From assembly GCF_000213175.1 (NCBI RefSeq), contig NW_009799103.1:1500977-1564976 (forward strand): a DNA stretch of 64,000 nucleotides, read 5' to 3'. Position 1 is the first letter of the stretch, and each line of letters starts with the position of its first letter. Position numbers and translations under genes: made by a program. The DNA is from Neurospora tetrasperma FGSC 2508 (Eukaryota > Ascomycota > Sordariomycetes > Sordariales > Sordariaceae). Below, piece by piece: positions 1-10,144 of this stretch. The notes below the pieces were generated by a model, which did not search any database, was not told where the DNA came from, and saw nothing but the letters and a program-made list of their open reading frames with translations.

Positions 1-555
1 GCTGGTGAAAGACTCCCACTTGCCCTTGATGGCCGACACATCGAGCTTCTTGGAGGCGATGAGGCTGTCGATAACCTCGGAATGTCCGATTGTGCCGGCA
101 ATGATGACGGTATCAGACGGGGAAGGGTCGGAGTAAGCAGGTCCGGTGAAATTTGCGATTCCAGTGGTGCTGTACTGTTGAGCTGTCAGCTACGTACCTA
201 ACTTGAACCGGCGGTCCAGGCTCTCTTGGTGCTCGCAAATACTTACATGAGTGTTGTTCATGTTATCGACCGGGTTGTAGGTGTAAACGGCCGGACTGGC
301 ACCTCTTTCGCCGTTGGAAAGGGTGTAGTTCATGCCAGTGACGCGGCCAAAGTCGAGAGCGAGATCACCAGCAGCGCGGATGACGCCCCAGTACTCGTTC
401 TTGGCCACCCGGATTTGACCTTTGGAGATCTTGCCACCAGCAATCTGGAGAGCACCCGGTGCTTTGTCGAAGGAGATGATGGGCTCCTGGCCTAGGGCCG
501 CGACCATGGAGGTGAAGGCGAGCCATAAGGTCCCCTTGGCACCCGTGAGGAGCAT
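1..555 (-). CDS. GH115 family alpha-glucuronidase, N-terminal part (cut by window edge)
   Basis: Exon 1 is 555-247 (103 codons), intron 246-175 (GTAAGT...AACAG with a CTGAC branch site), and exon 2 runs from 174 off the left edge. The first 20-23 residues are a typical secretion signal (hydrophobic core WLAFTSMVAALG, then Gln-Glu-Pro). The mature start resembles the substrate-independent N-terminal domain of GH115 enzymes: the run DLALDFGRVTG, then DTVIIAGTIGHSEVIDSL and GKWESF, which match the GH115 pattern closely. Known members remove 4-O-methyl-glucuronic acid from xylan, outside the cell. The catalytic domain lies beyond the window, so activity cannot be judged here. I recall a GH115 gene in the N. 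crassa cellulose/xylan-induced set near COX10, which would fit. The 2.1 kb in front is free of genes and may hold its promoter. Confidence 0.85.
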
Positions 556-1345
556 TGTGAGGAGGACTTAATGGCACGCTATACCCAAGCTATACAGTAG
601 CAACTGTATAGTAAGTGGGGATATCAACGAATGATCGAGACAGCTCTCTCTTTGGCGGCACGGGAACAACACGATGAAAAGGCATCAGCATCACAGATCA
701 ACTGGCGTAGGTTGGGATGATATACTGAAGCAGCGAGCGTTCACAAGATGATCCATATGCTCCCGGTGACGGCATAGTGCTTCTACCCTTTACCATGTTT
801 GTGGATAAATAAATCAACTAGGAAGGTAAACCGTTCGGATAGGTGGCATTCGTTTCTTCCGGAAGGTCGTCGTTGACCCTGTCAACCTAGCTCGCTTTTC
901 TCACGAGAGGCTAGTGAACCGGCAAATACCACCCTCGACCACGCTGCCTTACCCCCAGGTACCAAAGTTGGAAATGGAGGCGGCGGATTGCTACTGGCAC
1001 AGCGGATAAAATGAAGCTTGGGGAAGGGCCAGCGAGCGAGGTTGGGGTTCTGGGGAGAGATTCTGTTACTTTATGATTGGTCGGTGAGGTTATTGGCGAG
1101 GGACATTTGTCCCGCAATCTCAGGATGTAACCCGCATTCCAGTGTGGGGGTGCCAAACGTGAAGCATCCTTTTTCCTCTTTTTGGGGGAGGGGGCCTTTT
1201 GAGATCAAGTTGAACAATGCCCAACGGTAAATGCCCACCCCGCCATGGTTACCCAGAAACCGGAGACCAAGGAATCTCCTGCTTATCAGCCCAGCCTAGA
1301 GTATCTACGCGTATGTTCATCGCTCCTGGGCCAGGATAGAAATCC

Positions 1346-1373
1346 AAAAAAAAAAAAAAAAAAAAAAAAAAAA
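1346..1373. repeat. poly(A) homopolymer, 28 bp
   Basis: Uninterrupted run of 28 A on the plus strand. Runs of this size are common in Neurospora intergenic DNA and are usually length-polymorphic; there is no sign that it is the tail of a retroposed copy. Confidence 0.95.
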
Positions 1374-2375
1374 GCCAAGAGCGAGGCTATCTTGAAGATG
1401 AGGAGCGATGTAGACCGGGTAATCGAAACAAGCAAAGATTTGGGGGAAAAAAGGCGGACCAAGCGATCCCCCAGATGCCCGGGCTTGGTGTGAGGCATTG
1501 CGGGGAAGCGGAGGGGACAATGGCTTCTTTTTATCCGGGGAACCAACGGCTTGGCGAGCATACCCTGAGCTCCTTTCCTGGGGAACATCCTTGTTGATCT
1601 CGTGAGCTCATGAGGAATCGCTCAGCTAACCTCAGGTCTCCGGGTAGGTGGGCGAGTTATCAGATGATCATGACACCGATCCGGCACGAAGAGACGAAGC
1701 GGGTGCTTCCTCGCTCATCAATGACGCTGGAACCGGGACGTTTAACGGCTGAAGATGTTTTTCGAACCTGAAAATTGCTGTGACTTGGGATTGTCGAACG
1801 GACGGGAGAAGCTATACAGAGTCTAGGAAATGTTCTCTCCTTTTCTCTTCACATACTTACATAGTAGGTGTTTGAAGGCCGTATTCAAGCTGTCGGGTTG
1901 GTAAAAAGGGGCAGAGATCAATAACGCCATCCGCTGTGCATCCTCAAGCGCAACCCTCGACTTCTTGCTCTTTCAAAGCCCGGACTGATGGAGTTCGGGA
2001 TTCCAATCTATTTCCGTCCTATGAGCGTGTCACAAGAGTGAACCCGGTGAGTGAACGTAAAAGTCGATCATTGATGGAGCCGGGCGTGCAGTGCAGTGGA
2101 TGGGTTGATGTCATGCGCTGCAGTGTACCATATACCTCCCGTCTCCATTCTGCGGCGGAGCACGTTGCGGCGTTATTCCACGGAAAGGGAGAAATGCAGG
2201 TACGGGTCGAGATAAATTGATTGCGTCAAAAGCGGCATCATGCCGGCGTGAGGTTCCGCGACGATGTCCTTATGTCTCATCCAGCTCAGACTGCTGTCGC
2301 GGGTGTTGATGCTGGCATTTGTCACCCGGCAAGAGCACATCAATTTGGTTCAAAGAGATGGCACGCGGTATTCAG

Positions 2376-2425
2376 AAGCATGGGTGATGGTCGTCTCTAC
2401 AAGCATGGGTGATGGTCGTCTTTAC
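2376..2425. repeat. tandem duplication of a 25-bp unit
   Basis: Two adjacent copies of a 25-bp unit beginning AAGCATGGGTGATGG (2376-2400 and 2401-2425) differ at one base (C to T near the end). The single difference suggests a recent event. It lies in intergenic DNA. Confidence 0.95.
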
Positions 2426-2699
2426 ATTAGCGAATGACTTTTTTTCTAGATGAGAAAGAAAGGCGAGGATTCCAGTCGGTGCCTACGAGACTGTTTCGCC
2501 GGTTAACATATCAACCTGGGTGTTGCAAATCAAATCATGTCCAGCATGTCTTCTAAACTCCAGAGAGAGCAACGGTCCACGCTGCTCGGTTCCTGACTTG
2601 CCAACCCAACGCCAGACACGCCGGGTCCAAACTTCGAAAAGGGAAGGCAGAAAAAGCAAGGCCGATATCACGTACAACGATGAAAACACGCCCACCCAC

Positions 2700-4016
2700 T
2701 TAGCCTCTCGCATAATTCTTCCCCGTCAAATCCCACCGCCTCACCAACCTTTCAATCTGATCCTGCATATCGCAAAAAATCCCGATAGCCTGCCCCAACT
2801 TCCTCTCACTCTCGCCGGCCTCGGCCCTCGTGAACGCCAGCCGCCACTGACTCTGGTCCCTGACCAGTTCCCTCAACCTGACCGCATCACCATTTACCCT
2901 CGAGCCCGTAATCGCTGCCGCAGCCCCGACCGTGCTCGCACCCGGCCATCCCGCCGCAGGCGTTGCCTCCAGCTCCATCAACAGCGGCGGGCTCACCGTG
3001 ATGTGCTTCACCGCTCCGGCCAGCCTCATCACCTCCTCCACGCTCGTTAAGGAAGCAGCCAGGACCTGCGTCTGCATCTGCAGATTCAAGGACCCATGCG
3101 CGGCTTCCGCGGCAGAAGCAGAGGAAGCAACTTCGTCGCAGTAGCGCTGCGCCGCGCCGCAAAAGAGGGCGGCCCGGTCCTTGTTTGCGTCCGTGTAGGT
3201 GGCGTCGAAGTGCACGCGCAGCTCGTTGACGTAGGGCGCTACGTAGCGACAGCCGGCGTCGACGGCGAGGGCGACTTGCTCCATGCTGAAGACGATGGTC
3301 GCTAGAGTGGCGATGGAGTGCCGACGCTCGAGCTCGCGGCAGGCTTGGAGGCCTTCCCAGGTGGCGGGGATCTTGATGCATATGCGCGAGGTATCGAAGT
3401 CGGGGGCGAGGTGTTTAAGGTGGGCGACGATTCCTGGGTAGATGGGTGGATTGGTCAGAGAGCTTGGCTATATTGAGTTGGGGCTCGGTGTAGGCTTGCT
3501 TACTCTCGGCGTTCTTGACAGTTTTCTCGGTGGAATAACACCACTTTGGGTTGGTCTGGATGTGAATGAAGCCGTTCAGATGGGGAATGAAGCGCAGGGC
3601 GAGGCCAACGGCCAGCAGCTCGGAGGCAAGCTCTTCTACCGTGGCATCGTTTTGGTTCCCAAACATCCAGTGGGCGATGGGAATGATCTCGTCGATCAAA
3701 GTTTGGTAGATGAGCTTTCCATTGGCGTCAAGTTTGGTAATTTCAGCAAGAACAATGGCCTAGGTCGTGTTAGCAATGCTGTGTGTGTTCTTCTGTGTCT
3801 CACCGAGTGGTTACGCTGAGCTTGGTGGTATTCGAGCCAGACAGACATACCTGATTCGATGTACAATCCGCAAATGGACCGTATATGCGCGCGACTGTCA
3901 AAGCGTGTTACTTTGTTTTCGGCGGAGATAGCCGTATTGTGTTGCTCACCTTGGGCGTCGAGAGTGTCACAGTCGACGGTGGTCAAGCCACGAAGCTGAT
4001 TGAGAAGGGAAGCCAT
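2700..4016 (-). CDS. transaldolase-family protein with altered active site
   Basis: Four exons: 4016-3950, 3894-3851, 3759-3504 and 3433-2700, giving 366 residues; all junctions are GT...AG and keep frame. By hand alignment to E. coli TalB, Asp17 (residue 17), Asn35 (36) and the Schiff-base Lys132 (Lys143 in ICIKIPATWEG) are kept. The Thr/Ser-rich strand ATIVFS is also present. Three key positions differ: TalB Glu96 is Gln105, Phe178 is Tyr190 and Arg181 is Glu193 (APYVNEL against SPFVGRI). Ser176 is Ala188. These changes remove the phosphate-binding arginine and resemble fructose-6-phosphate aldolase. A transaldolase fold and dihydroxyacetone-transfer chemistry are well supported; the true substrate is unknown. 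Probably cytosolic, as no targeting signal is seen. It is about 40 residues longer than TalB, partly through an Ala/Ser-rich insert near residues 220-235. It is unlikely to be the housekeeping transaldolase. Confidence 0.88.
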
Positions 4017-4482
4017 CGTGATTGGTGGGATTTTGTTGTACAGCTTCGGTGTTCTGGGTACAGGAGGGGGGGAGTTGCAGGATAAATGGACCGCGATAGA
4101 CCGTACGTAGAAAATATATCGATGTGAATGGCAAGAATCGATGAATAGAGTAAGTAAGTAGAATGGGAAAGTGAAGGCGGAGTTCTATTTCTGGGATGTC
4201 CTGATTTGCATGTCGATCTCCCACCACTCGTTCAGGGACCATTTGTCCAAGGTCCGGGCGATGACGACATTAGGCCGATCTATCGCCGGGTAGTGTAGGT
4301 AGGGCACCGCTGTTTGGTGTTTCATAGTCGGCTACGGGATAAAATACGCAGTGCAGAAAGAGGGGTCCAAGCAGAACGGACGGGATGTTGACGGGAAATA
4401 TTCGATAGTGTAGAATTAGCAAACACAACAATGAAGGGATGGACCATGCGAAAAGCAACAAGAAAAAAAAAGAAGAAAAAGG

Positions 4483-4488
4483 AAAAAA
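4483..4488 (-). terminator. RNA polymerase III terminator for tRNA-Glu
   Basis: A T6 run on the minus strand about 11 nt after the 3' end of the tRNA, as expected for Pol III termination; a further T-rich stretch follows. Confidence 0.7.
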
Positions 4489-4499
4489 GAATTTGGAGA

Positions 4500-4591
4500 C
4501 TCGGATACCGGGAGTCGAACCCGGGGCTGTTGAGAGAGCAGTCACTCCTGAGAAGTGAGAGTCAACGATGTTACCGCTACACCATACCCGA
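4500..4591 (-). tRNA. tRNA-Glu (anticodon CTC) with intron
   Basis: The minus strand folds as a full cloverleaf. The acceptor stem is TCGGGTA/TATCCGA with one G-T pair and discriminator G. The D arm contains the A-box TGGTGTAGCGGT, and the T arm contains the B-box GGGTTCGACTCCC. The anticodon stem is GTTGA/TCAAC. The loop reads CT-CTC-A and is then interrupted by about 21 nt before the last loop base, the canonical 37/38 intron position. Inside the intron a GAG triplet can pair with the CTC anticodon, as is usual in eukaryotic pre-tRNAs. It reads GAG codons. Confidence 0.93.
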
Positions 4592-6266
4592 TTGAACTGA
4601 TATGGTCCGATTTGTTGTTGGAGGTCGTTTCTGGCTGTACCACTCATAAGGTCAACTACTCTGTAACCAAATCATGCTGAAATCGACCTCAAACGGTATA
4701 TGATGAATCCCGAGATCAAGATGCGCTTCAAGCGACCCAAACACCCATTCATAGAGAGGGCTATAGAATATGACTTAATGCATGCCTCGGTTTCTGGATT
4801 TCATAACGTACATTTTAGGGTAGAGAAAGATGCTGAAGTACAGCTCGCGAGCCGAACTGTTGATACATCGGGCTAACTTTGCTTTTAGCCATTGGAGTTA
4901 TTCACTTTTGTAAGCATTTGCCGTCAGGTAAAGAAACTGTAACCACCCATCCCTTGACCTTGGTGGAAGGGCCTTGCGATCAAAAATGGCAGACCCCTCG
5001 ATGTTGTGCTAGGCGCCCATGTCAGCAAGGGAGATCGCAGATGGCTCAGCCCGCTACGAGGCTAAGACCCGAAATAGAGAATTTATTTGTGGAGGTTGTC
5101 TGTCCTGGTAGGATATAGACTGAAACGGGGGGACACTTGAGACAAGCGCCGGTTATGGTGTTCGCGAGAGATGGTGTAGTGATGCGCCTGGCCTGGAAGC
5201 ACTGTCATAACGGTATCAGGGGCATCAAATGCACGACCAGTTTAGATCGCCAAAGTACCACGACCACCTTTGGGAAGCATGCACCGATTCTCGAAGGCAT
5301 GTCAAGAGATCCTAGACGAGACGGATTGCGCGGGCTTGTGGCGTTTAATTCCAGGAAGGGAGACACCGTGGGATGACAAGCGGCGTCATTGGCGACTTAG
5401 ACGCCCTTTCCCCGAGAACCGGCGCTTAAAGAGGCATTCAAGCCGCCCATGAACGCGATGTTACAGCGGGTGAACGCGCCGGCTCTCTAGAAGACAGAAG
5501 GTTCTTCAGTTGTTGAGATTTTTGAAACTCGAGAGATTCTTCCACTGTGGTTTCTGCAGCTTGAAAGACTGCGGTCATATGTCGGTCATTCGATAGATGT
5601 CTGGTAGGGAAGGGGGCTTTTCCCCAGGATATGATAGAGTGTAATCGTCGTCATTGACGGGGAGTTGATGATTCAAAATTGACCCAAGCTCCCCCGTCCT
5701 GATCAAGGGCACCGGCATTGAGAACTCGAGAGAGCTGGTACCTTCTGCACGGGCCACAGCACCTCGGCGGGGGCTTATCCCGCTGTTTTAACGTAGCTTG
5801 TCTTGGTGGGGCTTTTTTTCTTGAAGCAAAATGGAAGCCGAACGTGAGACCTATCGTGGTTGGAACCAAGGAGAGGATTTTGACAATTGAATTGGTCTGG
5901 TGGAAGTTAGGAAATCCAGGAGAATGCCAATCGTCTAAGCTACTTGTATACACAAAAATACCCCAAGAACGAAGACTTTAGTGGGGGACAGCTTTTAAGT
6001 GGAGACACACTGACTGCAGGGCAGGGCATTTGCTTGGCTTCAGTTGGCCGCCCACCCGCCCGCTGTCTGCCGGCTCCGATTCCCCATTCACGATTTCCAT
6101 CTCGGCCGCCCAGTCAGGTCCCGTCCTGGTCCCATTTTCCCTTATCCTCGATCTGGAATTCGCCCGGAACGCCAACGCCGACCCCGACCCCGGTCGCTTC
6201 TCCCGATTACCAAAGCGACGGACGATGGCGATTCGAGCCGGCACCTGAAATCTTCTCCCCCGAACG
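4592..6266. other. intergenic region, tRNA to COX10
   Basis: I see no gene here. Several frames stay open for 60-130 codons, but they show no signal, domain or splice logic. The part nearest 6266 is C-rich and probably includes the COX10 leader and promoter. Confidence 0.5.
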
Positions 6267-7877
6267 ATGCGGCCGCCGACGTCCACCCTCCGACGCAATG
6301 TCCTCCTCGACAGAGTCGTGTGTCAACAACCGAGACTAGTAATAGTACCACAGAGCAGGTTGCCCGGTACCCTAAGGAGGACTCTTACAACTTCACGCGC
6401 CCCAGCCGCGACCCCTTCACAACGCCTCAAGGCCGGCTATTTCGTCTCCAATGCCTTTCTCCCCCGCGTCAAAGCCAATGGCATTCACGATTCGGCCAGC
6501 TCCCAACGGAGCAGCACGGTAGCTTCCACCACATCAACAACAGCTGATACCGCCCATGGATCGAGCTCTACAACACAACCGACGACAGCCACGGACCTAC
6601 CGCCGGTCGATAATACCCTCCTCCCCCACCGTCGCCGACAAGCTCAGCGAAAAGCCGCAGCGGCCGCAGCAGCAGCAGCAGCAGCAAACGGCGAAACACC
6701 AACACCTCTCATAAACCCTGACGCTCCCACCGCCGACCTAGCACCCGATGCCTCGTCGCAACTCGCCGCCGCCGCCGCCTCTGCGCCCGCCGACTCCTTG
6801 AAGCGACGTCTCTCCTCGCTCCTCAGTCTCTCCAAGCCGCGCCTAACCGTGCTCGTCGTCCTATCCGCCATGGTTCCCTACGCCTTATACCCTGTCCCCT
6901 CCTTCCTAACCTCCTCCGCGCTCGACACCTCGCTCGCCCCCTCCCTATCTCCTCTCACCCTCCTCTTCCTCACCACCGGCACCACCTTGTGCTCCGCTTC
7001 CGCCAACGCCCTCAACATGCTCTACGAGCCCGACACGGACTCCAAGATGACGCGCACGCGCACGCGCCCTCTTGTCCGGCGCTTGCTCACCACCAAAGCC
7101 GCCGTGCTTTTCGCCGTAGGCTGCGGCCTCGCCGGCACCTTGGCGCTCTACTTTGGCGTCAACCCGACCGTCTCCTTCCTGGGCGCCGCCAACATCGCCT
7201 TGTACGCGGGCGCTTACACCCCGCTCAAACGCATCAGCGCCGTGAACACGTGGGTGGGCGCCATCGTCGGTGGTATCCCCCCCTTGATGGGCTGGGCCGC
7301 AGCAGCAGGCGAGTCGGCCACGGGCGACGGCACGTGGCGCGAGCTCCTCTTCGCTAGCGACGGCAGCTCGTTGGGCGGGTGGTTATTCGCCGGCCTGTTG
7401 TTCGCCTGGCAATTCCCTCACTTTATGCCTCTCTCATGGGGGATTAGACACGAGTACAAGGCTGCTGGCCTGCGGATGCTGGCGTGGACCAACCCCGCAC
7501 GCAACGGGCGCGTGGCGCTGCGGTATAGTCTTGCGTTTATTCCGCTTTGTGTCGGGTTGAGTGCCACGGGCGTGACGGAGTGGAGCTTTGCGGTGACGAG
7601 TTTGCCGGTTAATGCGTGGTTGGTATGGGAGGCGATCAAGTTTTGGAGGCTCGAGGGCCATAAGGGCAGTGCGAGGGGATTATTTTGGGCTAGTGTGTGG
7701 CATTTGCCCGTGATCATGGTGTTGGCGCTGGCGCAGAAGAAGGGGATGTGGGGGAGGGTTTGGAGAAGTGTTTTTGGGGAGCCGGAGGAGGAAGAGGGGG
7801 AATGGGTGTATGAGGATGAAGATGAGGAGGAGGCGGCAGGTGTTGGAGAGGTGGTGAAGGGTGTCGTGAAGAAGTGA
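6267..7877 (+). CDS. pfh-1: protoheme IX farnesyltransferase, mitochondrial (COX10)
   Basis: Single exon, 536 residues. COX10 converts heme B and farnesyl diphosphate to heme O, the first step of heme A synthesis for cytochrome c oxidase, in the mitochondrial inner membrane. The first 40 or so residues are Arg/Ser/Thr-rich and nearly free of acids, a good mitochondrial presequence. A low-complexity stretch with an 11-12 Ala run follows (about 130-145). The UbiA-type core starts near [14 protein letters not shown]. The hallmark Asn/Asp-rich motif is [19 protein letters not shown] (about residues 249-267), and the second conserved loop is [31 protein letters not shown] is also typical. About 7-8 membrane segments follow, and the tail is acidic ([16 protein letters not shown]). 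The length equals what I recall for the N. crassa protein. Symbol by homology. Confidence 0.97.
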   Translation: MRPPTSTLRRNVLLDRVVCQQPRLVIVPQSRLPGTLRRTLTTSRAPAATPSQRLKAGYFVSNAFLPRVKANGIHDSASSQRSSTVASTTSTTADTAHGSSSTTQPTTATDLPPVDNTLLPHRRRQAQRKAAAAAAAAAAANGETPTPLINPDAPTADLAPDASSQLAAAAASAPADSLKRRLSSLLSLSKPRLTVLVVLSAMVPYALYPVPSFLTSSALDTSLAPSLSPLTLLFLTTGTTLCSASANALNMLYEPDTDSKMTRTRTRPLVRRLLTTKAAVLFAVGCGLAGTLALYFGVNPTVSFLGAANIALYAGAYTPLKRISAVNTWVGAIVGGIPPLMGWAAAAGESATGDGTWRELLFASDGSSLGGWLFAGLLFAWQFPHFMPLSWGIRHEYKAAGLRMLAWTNPARNGRVALRYSLAFIPLCVGLSATGVTEWSFAVTSLPVNAWLVWEAIKFWRLEGHKGSARGLFWASVWHLPVIMVLALAQKKGMWGRVWRSVFGEPEEEEGEWVYEDEDEEEAAGVGEVVKGVVKK

Positions 7878-9056
7878 TGTTTTTGTACGATCTTGTGTTT
7901 TGGGAAGGAAACTTGGTTCAGGGTATAAATGGTATTCAAAAAGAAGCACATCATCGCTCAAGGATTTGCATTGTATAAATGAGAATGTTGTATAGTACTG
8001 GAACAAAATGGATGGAAAGCCAAGACGAAGCAAGAGTCATTACGTGTGGCTCTTGTGTGTATCTGTATCAATACGAGGAGTTGCGCGTGGAAGTTTAAGA
8101 ATAGACGCGCTTGCTGTATAACGAAACTGGGAAGAAGGGGCAAAGAAGATGAGATGATTTTTGGGAGACCACTATCTGATGTTGTGTTCAGTGAACTTCT
8201 TGGTTCCTATCTATTGCCAAAATATTTGTTTGCCAGAAAAATTGGTATCTTAGCATTATCAACACCGTTCTACGCCGTCCTGTCTATGCCTGCCATGCTG
8301 TCTCTATGCCTGTGCCGTCTTTTTTTTTTCCCCCCTTATTGAAAGTTCTGTGGTCAAACTGATGATGAAATCCGAATGAAAGTGCATACCAATCATTACG
8401 AAAGAGGCTTCAGTTCATAAAGACAGGGGCAGGGAAAGCTCTCACCTGAAAATGCCGATGAGTGACGATGACGTGGAAGAGACAACAAGAGGAATACCTG
8501 AGAGAAGCAAGGGTTGTAGAAATGCGGATAGTGAAGCCATGTGTGAAGATAGAGTAAGCCTCGATGATAAAAAGACCCATGCACGAGATAAAGATAGATA
8601 GAAATAGAGATATAGTGTGAGACACCTCTTGACCATAATAAGCAAACGAACAGATCCATGTGTAGATGCATTAGTGACAGAGACAGAAGCCTCACTTCAG
8701 GCGGACTTTGCATATCCCAACGACAACAACAGCCTTGAACGCCGTTCGCAAGGCAGTGAGTGACACCAGAAACGCCTCGAAAACAACCCTGAGCCCAAAC
8801 AGGAAAAAAAATTGAAAAAAAAAACGATAAAACAAGTGTACCCATAGAACGCCATCTTGTGCTGCACAACTGGGTATAGTGAGTGTAGTAGTAAGCCCAG
8901 TTAGAACCGTCCGTCAATGCCCCCCCTTTCCAAACCCACTCAAGACAAGACGAAAAAACAAGAAATGATACGATAACCTGAGGATACTAACGGATGTAGA
9001 GAGACAGGTTAAAATAAAATAAAAAGAGACGAAGGATGAGGTCATAAGTGACAACC
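7878..9056. other. 3' intergenic region between convergent COX10 and Myb gene
   Basis: COX10 and the Myb-like gene end towards each other here. No gene is supported; the long minus-strand frame at 8396-8917 shows no family feature and is most likely the untranslated tail of the Myb gene. Confidence 0.55.
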
Positions 9057-10144
9057 TCAGTTGGCATCACGTCCCGAGCCACGATTGATGATATTGTTGA
9101 TTCCCATATCGCCCACACTAGGAAGACGATTACCGTGACCCATATAAGGACTCGTCCCCTGGCTCGAGCCGCCATGGTGGGCATATCCGCCAGTAGTGCC
9201 CGTGCTTGACACGCTGTTGCTGTAGCCGTGATGGGGTTGGTAACCATAGTTCTGGTAGTTGCTCTGAGCGAATGCCTGGTGAGACGGGGTGCCTCCGCTG
9301 CCGGTGCTGCCGCCAGAAGTAGAGTGTGCGCCGCCGTGGATGGAGCCAGAGGGCTCGGGGCTGCTGTAGTCATCCACATCGTCGTCATCAATGGGTGTCA
9401 GACCGATTCCCGAGATGCCGCTATCATCGTCATATCCTGAGGAGGATTGGCCGTTTGCCAAACGTTCTTTGCGGCTGTATGAACGAGCGTGGGACTGGAT
9501 GTTCTTGAGACCGTTGGACATGCACTGTTGCAAACTTTGTTGTCAGAGGTCTCCTACTCGACAGGAACGAAATAGGACAGGAAAAAAAAAAAACATACCT
9601 GTGCCTCAACAACGTGCCACTTCTCGCCACAGCGATCGGCCAAGGGCTTCCAGATCTCCTTACGCATGCTCATATACTCCTTGCTGAGACGCTCAAGTTT
9701 GAGACTGTCGAAATCGGTTTGACCTCGGCGCTCCATCAACCGCTCGTGACGCTTTCGGCAGGCATTGCCCGTCTTATTTGGGAAGGCCTCGCGCTGAATC
9801 TGGTTCCAATTCTTGCCCATGGCGCGGAGGGCGAGCAGTGCCCTGTCATCGTCCTGGTTCCACGCACCAGAAGAGGCGCGATGCTGTGCCGGTAGGGATC
9901 CACCCACGGGTCCTCCCATGGTGGCAGTGGGAATCTGCATTGAGGATACTGCGCTGACGGCATAAGCGTCGTATGAAGGCATGGCCATCTGGGGAGCAGC
10001 CGCTGTTGTGGAAAGATCCCCATAGTAGGAGACCTGGCGAGGTTGCTGATAGTATGACATGGTTGAAGCGGACTGGCCAAGAGAAACTGGAATATGTTGA
10101 TATTGGTGGTGGTGATGAGCCGATGTTCGGGACAGATCAGGCAT
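9057..10144 (-). CDS. Myb-like DNA-binding protein
   Basis: Two exons (10144-9599 and 9524-9057) with a 74-nt intron having a CTGAC branch site, phase 0; 337 residues. Residues 1-90 are low complexity with a His run near 10-13 and many Gln, Ser, Ala and Tyr. A SANT/Myb repeat lies at about 94-140, beginning AWNQDDDRALLALRAMGKNW and ending NACRKRHERLM; its tryptophan and basic third-helix pattern is typical. A second tryptophan-containing segment (IWKPLADRCGEKWHVVEAQ) follows near 165-183 and may be a weak second repeat interrupted by the intron. The C-terminal 130 residues are Ser/Gly/Asp-rich and probably disordered. Most likely a nuclear transcription regulator; targets unknown. The nearest ATG-initiated gene upstream is almost 5 kb away, so a long leader or large promoter is possible. 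Confidence 0.85.

Larger units (their letters stand above)
556..2699. other. intergenic region upstream of the GH115 gene
   Basis: No convincing gene; the open frames are short and lack family resemblance. It separates the transaldolase stop (2700) from the GH115 start (555), both on the minus strand. It contains an A28 run, a 25-bp tandem duplication and a single ATCTGATAA motif on the minus strand at 1657-1665, which may be chance. Confidence 0.6.

Noticed and set aside
1346-1373. Poly(A) run considered as tail of a retroposed gene or SINE
   Set aside because: No target-site duplication or Pol III boxes upstream; similar runs occur elsewhere in the window.
2932-3381. Plus- and minus-strand open frames of 70-164 codons overlapping the transaldolase
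   Set aside because: They are shadows of the GC-rich transaldolase exon; splice junctions and active-site motifs support only the transaldolase frame.
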